Source: Trichopria drosophilae
Lineage: Eukaryota; Arthropoda; Insecta; Hymenoptera; Diapriidae
DNA: 64,000 nucleotides
Reading direction: 5' to 3'
Assembly: GCA_030407085.1 (NCBI GenBank)
Contig: CM059587.1
Span: 34,693,001 to 34,757,000, forward strand
Shown here: piece after piece, positions 33,541 through 46,100 of the stretch
How positions within the stretch are numbered: position 1 is the stretch's first letter
Layout: every line of letters starts with the position of its first letter
Position numbers and translations under genes: made by a program
Notes under the pieces: generated by a model
What the model was told of the DNA's origin: nothing
What the model saw: only the letters and a program-made list of their open reading frames with translations
The model's database searches: none

Positions 33541-36500
33541 AAATTACATTTTTCTCCGGTATTGTTAACACCATCTTTAACTTAGTTGGTGCGATTGCGA
33601 TTTGAAGAAGTTAGGTTCTTTAAAAATGTCTTTTCACAATAAACGTCCTTGCTGGATAAATAGATTATTTTCTACCCAGTTTATGCCGGTTGTAACTGGT
33701 TTCTTTCCTGTATTTGGGCAAGGTTTCATGTGGAAATGTAACGCTTATTTGACCATAAACTGAGTATTTTACAATTAATTATAAAGCTGAAGCTAGCATG
33801 TTCGTAGCAGCCGATTTGGAAATTTTTCATCACTTTAACGAATACAACAGGATTAAAATTAATATTTGGTGTTACATGTACAATAATTATGTAATTTACA
33901 CGATAATATAATCATAACTTTCACATTTAGAATTGGTTATTCCGAATCGGCAGCTAGCTTTAACGTAATCAGTTTTATCATTAACTTATTAACTATACAA
34001 ATTACTGCTCATTAATTAATTTGGCGAGTTACTTCCTACAAATATATAATTCTAAAACACATTACTCAAATAGAAATTGGCGCCACGCGCTAGATGGCGT
34101 CCCAATCCGAAAATGACGTCTCTCGGTATTTAATTGAGCTACGGATCTCATAGAAGTTAAACGCAGAAAATGAACTTGCGCAATTTAATTTTTTTATTCC
34201 AGCGCCACTTAGCGACCGGGAAATACAATTTATATTTATTTTTACATATTTTACACACACTGTTATCGAAAATTACATCTTAAATTCCAGTACTTATTTT
34301 ATAATAATTATTTTATAAATAAAAAAAAATTGTTTAATCTAGAGTGATTTTAATTTCCACTGGACTTTTAGCGGTTTTTCAAGCTAAAATTCCTGAGTAA
34401 CCTGGTTAAATGAGTACTTATAAACAGATAAAGTTGTGGCATAAAACTTGAGCAATGTGAATGAAGTTGTTTCCACATACCGAATTGAACAGTCAAGTTC
34501 ATATAAATTATCAGTCAGTCACGTGAATGGAAGATAAAACTTGAAATAGTTCAAGTTAATTTTAAATCACTCATCTAAATGTAAATGTTATACATATATA
34601 ATATATTCATATTAAAAGTGAAAGAAATAGTTTTTCATCGTTTAGTTAAAATATATGAACAAGGCGTTCCAGGATGCCGATCATAATGTATGTATAATAA
34701 ATTGATTTTCAAGTCAAGTACGATGTATTAGCTTTATGTCAGCTGCATGGTAAACAGAGTGTGCTAGTATATGAACATTTAAGAGGTACTAAAGAGGTTA
34801 AGGGTTAGATTGTCTATAATCATATGTTGAAAAATAAAATAAAACCAGAAACATTATGAATATTAGTAAATAAATTCATAATTAACATTCTAATAACTAA
34901 AATAGTAAATAGGTCTTCAGGTTGTTTTCCACTTTCTCTCTAAATTAGTCAAAATATTACTCATGAAGAAGTGGAAAGTCCATCACTAATTAGTATTGAT
35001 TTTCACTAATAAAGAGTAAAAATTCGACTAATTCATTCTATTATTTTGTTACTCGAATTCTAATAATATCAAATTACTAAATTTTAATGTCTTGTTACTA
35101 AAATTAATTAGTTAATTTTGACTAATAAATCAGTCGCTGATTACCACTGCTACAATTACTACTATTTATTGGCTTCTTTTCACTTCTTCATTAGTAGTTC
35201 TTTATGATTCGAGGTTCAGGAAATTCATAAGTACATGATAAGCTGAACTTATTAACATTGCAAATATAATAATTCTTCTATTACGATATAGGTTATGTTT
35301 GTTTTGTGTTGCAGCCGCAAACCAAAATTTTACTTCTCTTATTTGTTAATGCTTGCTTTTTAGAAATTATTTTCAGGTAATAAATTCTGAATTAAGCTGA
35401 ATAATAAATAAAGAAAAAATTTTAAAGTAATAAAAAAAGGTTTTACATTCATTTAAACAACAATGATGCAAGTTTCCTAGCAGAAGCATAAGAAACCGTT
35501 CGAAATATCGGGAAGATATGCTTATCGTTTCAAAATATGGTAATTACTTTTAGTTTGTTACTTTCACTTAACAACATTTTTTGTTCAAGTTTGTTTATAT
35601 ATAAAAATACATTCGTACCTTGTTTTAAAGTCCCCTATGCATTTGAAATTAAGCTATAAAATAACCAATATCCTGCAAGATGTTTGCTTGGTAGTAAATA
35701 CTAACCTAACTTGACAACATTATAATTTAATGCATAAAAATTAAAACAATGTTAAAAAATGCATAAGAAATACAGGGAAAAAATGAAGGTTAATTTAACT
35801 ACTAAAAACGCATTAATAAAAACAATATTTAATGGAAAAATTAAATTATTATTCTAACTGTATAAAATGCTAATTTAGACAATAATCTTAAGAAATACTT
35901 AGAGTAACACAGATACAATATGTTAGGAGAATAGATACTTCAGCCAAAAGACAGTGATTTTAGCTATATAACATATTTATACTCTTAAAGATACACGAAG
36001 AAGAAATACGAAAACTGAATTTACTAATCAAAATAATGACTCAAATAATTTAAAATAGTATTTAAAGACTTACGAACTATTCCCTACCGTTAATTATTTT
36101 TTACGGACTATTTTTCAGATAGTTAAATCAAATATTTTTTTCCTCCATACTAAACTGATTCACATTGCACCCTTATTTCGCCTGAACTCCGAAGTTATTT
36201 TTACAACTGTTTTAATTTGGCATTTCAGGCCTGCCATCCTGAATTGTAGTTTAAAATTAAGCAGGGACAAAATAATGCTGAATAATGGATATATTTAAAA
36301 AACGAAATACTCGGCTGAATCCATTTCAAATCATGCAGGCTAACTAACTTCAAGTTGTATAATTATCTATCCCTAACATATGTTATTCTCCATGGAAAAT
36401 AAAGGGACACGTATTTTTTTATTTTTCATGAAAACATTGTTTAACGAAGTTATCTCAATTTGAACTTTGAAAGGTGAAACTTTAAAAAAGCACTAAAACA

Positions 36501-37959
36501 ACATTGTTTCGCTCGTAATTTTTTTTCTAATATAATAATCAATTGTTTTTCTTTTGCATTTTCGGAGGCCATGTCTTTTTCAAAATATTGTTTAAAATTT
36601 TTAAAACGGATTTACTCATCATTTCAATTACACTTTTACGACCTGCTACAATGTACGAATAAATGCAACTTGTGTACTTTTAATCCGCACGCAATATGTA
36701 TCGTAGGTAATTGAATAAGGAGCGAGAACCGTAACAGAGCGTATTCTTTTTTTCTATTTGCACTTTTCTTAGAAATAGCAGCTAATGAAGAGCTCAAAAA
36801 GGTATAATAAATGTAGTGAAAAGACCTAGACCTAGAAAAAAAGTCGTTTACGGCGATTTGGTTCAAATAAACATTAACATTTTACAGATTCGTTTAATTA
36901 AGTTATTTAAAATCTGACAAATTTCATGAAGAACTTATTGTACAAGTTTCAAGTAAAGTCAACTGATTTTTTAATGATTGGCAGCAATATTGCATCCACC
37001 ATTTAAAAATTATAAACATTGATACCGTTGTATCAAACAACCCCCAAAAATCATAATTCATAATTGTAAATATCTTATTTAAATGCTGATTCAATAATAG
37101 AAAATATATGGATGATTCGGTTGTTAACATCCTCCCTTTTTTACAAACCATAAAATATTATACACACATGCACACGAATATTCACGGACACGTACGGACA
37201 CGTGGACATACTCGGACATATAGACGACCCCCAACCAAACCAGTTTGGGTACCACAACAACGAATTTTGAAAACAATAATAATACTTTTTGGATGACTTT
37301 TACGAACCAAGTGGAGGGTGTGTAAAGTACCTACTTTACGGACTAGTGTATAACAAATTCTTATTTCTTTATATATCTGCCTTGGGTTTTCTCCATTTTT
37401 CTCCCAGTTTTATCAGATTTTTCGAGGATATCTGCAACCGAATCTAAAAATGTTATTTGGCAAAAATGACTAAATATTTAAAAATATTTCTGGTCGAAAG
37501 AATGAGTTTAATTTCTTCAGTATTCGTTAACTATAAGGTCTCTAGCTATCAATGCATATACATTTATGTCTGCATAATTATGTACTTGCGCAAAAGTTAC
37601 GAGTAAAAAACTAAGGGGTGTCCCACAATCGAACCCATACGTAATGCTAAACATCAATAAATAACTGATCTTTAGTCTTTAAATAGTATGTAGAACATAA
37701 CGCGTAATAAACCTCCGGATCACATGCCAATTTTAGATAGTAATTCAACAATTCTTTCTTTCACTCAGGTTTGTTTACAAGCAAATGCAATCACTGCCTT
37801 ATCTTGTGTTAAAATGTACTGAAAATACTTTGTTATTAAAACACATAAAAGTAATCTGCTCGTCAATAGTAATTTACTTGTATTACTAATGCTATAATTT
37901 GCTGATACGATGTTGATTTATACTTTTGGCAGAATTTTATCACTTCTTCATTTACTATT
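33541..37959. other. Long AT-rich gene-free stretch
   Basis: Nothing gene-like. Visible items are 'ggcgccacgcgctagatggcg' near 34080 and 'ttattccagcgccacttagcg' at 34195, a loose actaat/attagt-rich zone at 34940-35200, and a short gtaaaat-family fragment at 37292-37350 (acttttacgaaccaag...gtgtgtaaagtacctactttacgg). Open frames are short and featureless. Confidence 0.4.
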
Positions 37960-38338
37960 TTAATCCATTTCGTACCAAAGTATCCTATTTATTTCCAGCC
38001 CCTAAAAAAATCGCCAAAACCACAGTCCACTATTTTCGAGGTCGCTCTATCGATTTATGCCATTTAGAAAACAGAAAAACTTAATTTTATGGTGTATTTC
38101 GCATTGAAAATTGCACTTTTTTGAAAAAATAGCCTTCAAATTACATTTCATTTTTTTAATTAAAGAAAATGAGGGGTAGGACATTGTTTTTCTGTTTTCT
38201 AAATGGCATAAATCGATAGAGCGACCTCGAAAATAGTGAACTATGGCTTTGGCGATTTTTTTAGGGGCTGAAAAGATATAGTAATATGTCTTTGAATGTT
38301 GACGGATAAAATGCACATTTTGGTACGAAATGGGTTAA
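37960..38338. mobile_element. TTAA-flanked foldback MITE (TTAAYCCATTTCGTACC ends)
   Basis: TTAATCCATTTCGTACCAAA on the left pairs with TTTGGTACGAAATGGGTTAA on the right. The arms (cagcccctaaaaaaatcgcca, cgaggtcgctctatcgatttatgccatttagaaaacagaaaaac) pair over about 120 bp across a centre near 38135. The ends are piggyBac-like (TTAA|CCC). A short minus open frame crossing it is incidental. Confidence 0.75.
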
Positions 38339-41010
38339 AATAAGTTAAAGGGCTATACCTTATTTTAACATTTTTAACTGGACACTGTCACTACTCTGTT
38401 AAATATTAAATCCACATTAGTTTTCGCAGATTTGAAGTTTTGAAATCTGACTTTAGATTCGTAATCAGCGACCCTAAAATCCCGTAGGACCAGTTCCAAA
38501 TAAATCTGACAAATTTTGTTTTCACGCTTTACCAATATTGTACATAGTATTACAAATAATTATACTTGTATCATGTAATTTATCATTTTTTCACTTCGCA
38601 GAAACCCTGAAATTTTAAAAGAATATAAATAGGTTAAAAGCAACAAGCCCCTTGTTGATTTCTTTTATTTTATAAAACTTAAATCAAGTTTGTGACATAC
38701 GTCTATTTACCAGAAGCACGAAGGAGTTAAAAGAAAAAAAATGAAACAACCGAAAGTATAATTAATTTTTAACAACTGTTTTAGAAAATAAATACAAAAT
38801 GTTCAACAAAGTAAAAAAAAGTAAACAAACTTCTCAATTTTATTATATGAAGTTCTTAATTCAGGATTTACAAGTGAAAAAGATTTAGAAAAATATTGCT
38901 TAATTGTCACACCTTTTTCTTAGTTTTTTGAAATTCCGAAAAATTTAGAGTTATCACTTGTTTATTATAGTAAATATGATAAATTTATAGTTTAATGCAC
39001 TCCCATGAAAAATTAATAAAAATCGGCGATACACTTTTTCAATGTAATAATCGAGTGATTAAATTGAGTTATGTAACGACAAAACAGAAATTGTTGTTAT
39101 TTTAAACTAAAAAATGTGATTTAAAAATAATGTAAATACAAAATTATGTATAAAATACCGATGTTAGGTAGTAAAATGTCATATAACTGATTTTTACGAT
39201 TGCGAAATTAAATTTTATATATAATATATTTTATTTATTAATTTTTATTATCCTTAACATCTGTTCCGACTATTATGCTGTTGTGAAATAAGATAAAATA
39301 AAAATTATTTTAGGACTTTTCATGGTTTTCTTTGGAATTCTAACTTTTTATCGAATACGCACTTATAAGCAAAGGTATTATTATGCAACAAAGTACATTA
39401 ATTATAAAAGATGTAAATCTAAATAATTAATATATAATTTGTAAACTTGTGTTTTAAAAAATGCTCTCGAAAAAAAAATAAAATTAAATAACCAATAATT
39501 ATGAAAATCACATACCTATTAGTAAAACTTATAATGTTTCTTTATTTATAAACATCTATCTCTAATAGTCACAACTAAATGAATCGGTTTACAAATAATA
39601 AAATAAGTGATTACAGAATCTGTTGCCACGCGTACTTTCGAAACATATTAAATTTTAATATTTATGGATTTTTAAAGTTAAATTAACTTACATATTTTTT
39701 ACGTAGCACGTTTTTTTTCAATATTTATTTTATTTTAAAACTTTACATTTTATAAAAATGTGGACGTTCATTAATAATTTAATCATTTACAATACGAATG
39801 TAGTTAGGCGACATGGAATTCAAAAGACAGAAAATAAATTTATTAACAACATAAATACGGCATGTCTTCTTTGGCTATAAAATTTATTCCAATTTAATAT
39901 TTAAATATTTTAACCTAATATTTTTAATTTTAATATTAAAAAATAAATTTAAAATTAAATAATAAGAAATTTAAAAAACCATGAGTTCACTTTTTTAATA
40001 TCCACGACTGGATTATTAAAACAATTTTATTAAAAGAATTTTACTACTTTAAGTAATAACTTTTCAAAATATAATACGAATTTTTCTCTCTTTTGAACCA
40101 ATATTGCATTTTCGTACTAATATAGTAATATTGATTACACTTGTAATAACATTTACTACTGATGAGTTCTTAGTGTATCATGTAAAAATACAAATTAATT
40201 ATAATGTTTGTCTGCGCGTGGAAGCAGAGTGAAAGAAAATCATGTGCGACGACGACAAATGATTAAGATTTGATCGAGGAAAGCATTTTAACAAATTGAT
40301 GTATAATACAAGAAGCATGATTTAGTTCGGAGGTCGCGTAATCTTGTAGCACTGACAGTGGCATGTGACAACTCGTGACGAATACTTATTGAGTTCGCAT
40401 GCAAATGAATATCTTCTCATTTACTCATTCACGATTAAATTTTCGAGACAAGTTAACAGAAAAATTTTGTATTTTTTGCATTTCAACCGAGTATATTATT
40501 CTATTAAATTTCACCCCAATAGTTCTGTGAGTGCTAGCGCGGTTATAAAATGGGTCCGAATAGAAACGGGCATTTAATTATGATCCTGCCAAATTAACCA
40601 GATTGAAATCCGGTCATCTGCCTTTTTTGGGACAAAAATAAAAATAAAATAATAATGAATGGATACCCGATACAACCAAGTCAGTAATTATTCGGTTAGT
40701 TTGCTTTGTTACCGCTAGGAGTCTTACAAGCATTGTTTTGGAAGTTTTTACATATTACGGACTATCCTCCGCAAATTTCATATCATATTTCCATATTTTT
40801 ATATATTTTTGTTTTATTTTTAGTAAGGTTGTGAGGTTGTTTCACATTTATTATTTATTTATGCTTTTTAATAGTAGTACAAAAAGTAGTTATGATGCCA
40901 ACATTTTTTTTGGCCTTTCATAGGGTAACTGTGGATATTACTACGGATGTCCCTATTATTGCAGACATATTTGCATAAGAAATATATGTATTCGCAGTAA
41001 CAGAAGCTCC
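38339..41010. other. Very AT-rich gene-free stretch
   Basis: One module copy (tgaaatctgactttagattcgtaatcagcgacccta) lies at about 38438-38474 next to the preceding MITE. From 38.5 to 40.2 kb the sequence is extremely AT-rich with no structure worth naming. Confidence 0.45.
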
Positions 41011-41016
41011 CCAGTA

Positions 41017-41262
41017 TAGTACAACCTCGCTTGTTCGACATGCCCAGTACCAGACACAATCTCGCTGACCTCGCTAGTTCGACATTGTGTTAAACACGCC
41101 CTCTATGATATTACTCTAATATGATTGGCTCATTTCTTTGAATGAGCATGAGGGTACAGGGCGGTAGATACATCTGCCCTGTGTCGAACTCGCGAGGTCC
41201 GGCATTGTCGACTAAGCGAGGCTGTCGCACAATCACAGTGTCGAATTACCGACGTCTTACTG
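41017..41262. mobile_element. Pogo-like MITE, family D (AACCTCGCTTGTTCGACA ends)
   Basis: TAGTACAACCTCGCTTGTTCGACA after TA pairs with TGTCGAATTACCGACGTCTTACTG before TA. Inside, 'cctcgctagttcgacattgtg' and 'gtcgactaagcgaggctgtcg' echo the ends. Such ends are typical of pogo/Tigger-type elements. It is 246 bp and non-coding. Confidence 0.7.
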
Positions 41263-41264
41263 TA

Positions 41265-42439
41265 GGTTACGTGGACCTCAGTAATACCCACAATTATCTT
41301 ATGTTAATTATCATATTCCAGAAGTTTAAGTTACATGTGTCAAAATTTGCTTTTTTCACAGACAAATTCTGTTAAAGCTATTGGTTTTAGAATAAAAAAA
41401 TGAATTTGAAATTGCAAACTTCGCGTCCCAACGGCAAAAGAAGTATGGGACAGTAATACTTTATTACATAATAATTTAGAAAAAGGATGAAATAAATGCT
41501 CGATAGGTCACTTACAAATTTATTTCCTTTTTATTTTTGTGCTCCATGTTACCAGGAATAATTTTTTATCTTTATATTAAAACATAACGCTCCACGGACA
41601 TAATTATACTGCGTCAAGAACGTGTCAAATTTTATTACAGAAATGAAAAATGCTTACGTATATCAACTAAACATTGCCTTTGTTCCAAATACGGTCAAGG
41701 TGTTCCAAAAGCAATGAGATACAAAGTACGGCGAAGCTTGCGTATCGTCAATGTGATTATGGAGGACGATCTAAAGATTGATAACCTAAGATCTGTGAAA
41801 GTTCTAGGGAATCGTGATTAATCAAACTCGGAAAAACAATGATTCATTTCATTCAGATCACGAATAATCAGAATACAACATTCAATCGAGGAATCATATG
41901 TTTTATCGCAATAAAAGTCAGTACGGTTTTATTTACGAATTTGACAATTACATGCATTAAAAACTCGTGGTTAATTGGTTATATTTACTACAAAGACCTA
42001 CTAAGAATAACCAAATGTTGGCGTGGATTGTGGTGGTGATTGGATGGAATGAAGATGAAGTTTGATGGGAAAACACGATATATCAAACCGAGTTTGATTT
42101 TTCCTGTTTATAAATAATGAATCCTCGTGTTTCTGAAAAAGTCCTAGAATGGACTTAAAAAATTTGCTTCACTGGGAACCAAGTTTACATTAATGTACTG
42201 TTTACCGCATTGATCTATGTTCCTCAACCTTCGTTAAATTTCAGTAAAAACTCTTGTGAGTTTTCTGCTAAGTTCAGCGTTATCAAGCCTTTTTTCATGT
42301 CTTAGGAGATAATCTTAAGGGGTGAAATTTAACTCTGAATGTTATCAAGCGCGCAAAATTACCGAGACCCAACTTGTATTTCCGTTGCAGAAGTGAAAAT
42401 AAATATGTAACGATAAAAAAGTATCATTTAAACATCAAT
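41265..42439. other. Gene-free stretch upstream of the transporter gene
   Basis: No repeats or genes recognised. Because the first coding exon is preceded by a splice acceptor, an untranslated first exon and promoter of the transporter may lie here or further upstream. I could not identify them. Confidence 0.35.
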
Positions 42440-42790
42440 AAATTAATCGAGCGAAAAGAATTTTCCCAGGCGAATTCAATCACAATCAGCGCGGGTATAG
42501 AGCATTGACCAATCCGATAATTAATCGCGTCGCCAGCTAATAATCAAACCCGTATAAACAGAATTTCAATGCATAACCAAGCATTTGTCAATAATTAGTA
42601 TACGTGTAAATCACGGTCGATCGGTATTTCGCGTTGGTGTTTTATGAGCGCAATGATATATTAACGGCGGCAAATAATTATGTGCCACATTAATCGCCGT
42701 CCGCTTTCAGACCGCCGATAATATAATCAGTAATGCGCTTAAAGCGTAAATATGAAACTACGTAATTAATAACTGTTGTTTAACACGAAC
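42440..42790. promoter_or_regulatory. Homeodomain-site island just upstream of the transporter coding exon
   Basis: This is non-repetitive sequence with many TAAT-core words (gataattaatcgcg, agctaataatcaaa, caataattagta, aaataattatg, cacattaatcgccg, cgtaattaata) among CG-containing words. It has no open frame. It sits within 130 bp of the acceptor of the first coding exon, so an intronic or promoter-proximal enhancer is plausible. Confidence 0.35.
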
Positions 42791-42915
42791 TGGGCGTGCT
42801 TCGTGCAAGACTTTTTTAAATCGTTAGTCGACATTGTAATTGTTGTTTGTTTTGTTCGCAATTGATGATAATGTACTATCTTTTTGATTTTTTTAGGGAA
42901 TTGAATTGTGCAACA

Positions 42916-43122
42916 ATGACGGTCTTCAGGGAAGATCGTAGGCACTGGAGAACAGGAAGTTACCTCGGCGCTCTCGTGAAAAAACGAGTGCCGATCTTGG
43001 CATGGCTGCCAAATTACGACTCGGACAAATTGTTTTGCGACGCGATCGCCGGTGTCACCGTTGGACTTACAGTAATGCCACAAGGTCTGGCTTATGCCAC
43101 TTTAGCCGGATTGGAACCTCAA
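42916..43122 (+). CDS. Transporter coding exon 1 (residues 1-69)
   Basis: It encodes MTVFREDRRHW to YATLAGLEPQ: a short cytoplasmic N-terminus, then the first membrane helix starting around AIAGVTVGLTVMPQG. It ends in phase 0 at CAA|GTAAAG. An upstream in-frame ATG at 42847 exists but precedes the probable TTTTAG acceptor at 42895-42896, so the ATG at 42916 is preferred. Confidence 0.88.
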
Positions 43123-46100
43123 GTAAAGTATATTTTGAATAATTTACAGCTATAATAATAGATATCGATTTAGTGTAATGGCAAGTCGACGAAACTTCAT
43201 GTTAAGAAAAATACAAATAATTTACGACAAACAAGTTTACAAACTCTTTTTTAGAGAATTGCATGCTCTACATTTTTTTGATTGATGCTTATTTAAAAAA
43301 AATGCAATATATTATAAACAAAAATACATTGAATGAACTTTGTCGATTTTTGTGTTTCGAACAGGTCCATCATCGAAATGCTTTATCTAAGATTATATAT
43401 TACATAATAATAAACAGCGATAGGCAGGGTGTCCCACAGCTCCCGGACCATATTCTAGGGGGTAAATCGTGACAATTTTCTGAACAAAAAATTTGAATAT
43501 TGCAGTTCGACCCGACTCATAGAATTGGTCTTGGCGAGTCTTTAGATTTTAGAGAAATAAAATCACTTTTTTGCAGTCATTTGAAAATTTTTTTCAAGTT
43601 CTACAATATCATTTTGACTTACGATGAATATCTCTGTTGCTAAAGTCCCAAAAAACTGTGTAAAATACCGATTTATTCAGTTTACGTTGAACTCGTTTTG
43701 CTAACTAGTTAACGAAAATCACGCAGAAAGAAGTTGTAGAGCTTGGAAAAACAAAGAATCGAAACCCTTATGCGTTATGTTTGGATACAAATTCAGCACT
43801 AAAAATGGAGTCCTTCACTTTACAAATATTAGAAAAATTACCACAGATTTCAGTTACCACAGGAATTTAATTTTACAAAATTTAGTAACATTGTCAGTAA
43901 TTTTACTAAACTTCACATAAAATTGCGAAACAGGATCCTACATTAACGTACGATTTTTTAAAATTACTAAATTGTAACGAAAATTTAAGAATCAGTTATG
44001 GAACGAGGTGCGCATTGCGTACTGCGCATTCGTCTTGCCGCCGAAAAGCATAGAAGTTCTCAACCAGACTAGTCTGGAAAGTTCCGTGGTAGAAGTGATA
44101 GTTTTGCCGTTATTAAAATTGATAGATACAGCAGATGAAACATTCTGCTAAGTCCTTAATTCACGCACTTGCTGTTCAGAGCATGCGAAAATTTTACGAC
44201 CACGAATAGAACATCTAATTTTTTTCGTCTCGGACCGGTTTCACTGTTCCAATGATTAACAATTAATAGGAGGCCGTAAAATCATACCTTTTGTCAGGAG
44301 CTGGCGCGTAGGGTGCTTATTTTGCGGACACGGGTGGAGAAAAAATGTTTGCACTCAGCAACCGAAACTAAAAACTACTAAATTATAACGGAATTTTCAG
44401 ATGCGCGTAGTTAAGCTGTACACCGTTACAGCTTCTGAAATTTACTAAAAGAAAACGGAAATTTTAAGAAACGGTAACTGCGTAAAACTTCAATTGCATG
44501 TTTCCTAAATGTAAGTCAGGAATTTCTAACAGTGTTCAATATCAGAGAATTGTCAAAAAGTCGACTTTGAAATGATGGAGCGCGTTTACCATGTCACGAC
44601 ATTATAAGACTCCCCATGCACTCAATTTTTATCCAATAGTAAAGTTTAAGGGCTCAAATTTGTTGTTTTTTAAGCTCTACAACTTCTTTCAAGGCGATTT
44701 TCGTTAACTATTTAGCAAAACGAGTTAGAAACGAAAAACCGAATACATCGGCATGTTACTTAATTTTTTAGGCTATGAAAAGAAAAATGTTCGTCGGCCC
44801 GTGAGTTATGGGACACCCGGCATATCAATTTCAGAAGTAACACATTTTATTCAAAATCTGCAAAATATTTTTAATTCCCGTGAATAACGAAAATGAATAA
44901 TGCATGTAAAAAACAACATAAAATTATAACATGTTTGTGGATGTAGGAAGTTTCTTAACTTTTTCATTAAAAAAACAATATCATAGTTTAAAACAGTGAT
45001 TATGAATACCTCTATGCATGCAATTGTTTATCTAATATTTGAATTGTAAGTAATTAGGGACACATCCTCAGATCTCATTTGAAATTAATAACTGAGTGTA
45101 ATAAAAAGAAACATATGCTTTGCTGGAGGTGCATTCCACCGACATTTTGTACGAAAATAAGAAAATTAAGGAAAATAAATTGTGGTCAAAATTTGTCATT
45201 AAATTATTTATTTAGAGAGCACAATAAATAAAGTTCTTTACACCAAATTTACGTGATTTAATGGAATCAATTAGACGAAAGATAAATAATAACTCCACCA
45301 ATTATGTTTTAAGTTTATTTCAACGGTAGAAAACTATAAATTTATCGAACAAATTTCGAGTACTACAACGAAAACTGTAATCAATGAAATGTCGGAGGTT
45401 CAAAGCCATAAAAAATGAGAAAACATATTAATTTGGAAAATATATGGACAATAAAAACAATGTCAGTTTTTAATCTGTTATTATGCATGCAAATATGAAA
45501 AGATAAGTCTGTTTATCATTTCAAATTCTTCAACGTGAAATTCTTGTTATTAAGATTAAGGCATAAGTAAGTAAATTTGTCAGTTCCTGTTCTGCATTAT
45601 GTAAACGTAGTTTTTTAGCATCCAAGAATGCACAAAGGAATATAAAAAAATTAAATTTATAAGTATTCAGATTTAGGCTTTGAATACGTAAGAGAAAAAC
45701 TAAATAAGTTTTTATGTGGTAATATAAAATTGACGTTTTTTATATTATTACTATTGTTTCGATTAGTATGGACTGTATTCTGCGTTCGTCGGAGCGTTGA
45801 TTTACGTGGTTTTTGGCTCCTGCAAGGACATCACAATAGGTCCTACGGCTTTAATGTCTTTGATGACGAATCAGTACGTACAAGGACGCAGCGTGGACTT
45901 TGCCATTCTTTTGGCTTTCCTTACTGGATGCATGCAACTGCTCATGGCTAGTCTTCGTCTAGGTAACTTTCTGTTTTCTTAGTTTTTACCTAAGTCTGTA
46001 TCACAGATAAAAAACCTTAGTAATATAGAGTTGATTCTTTTCCTGATCCAGAATTTTTCAAGATACAATGATTTTAATCCTGATCAACAAGTAATGTGTA

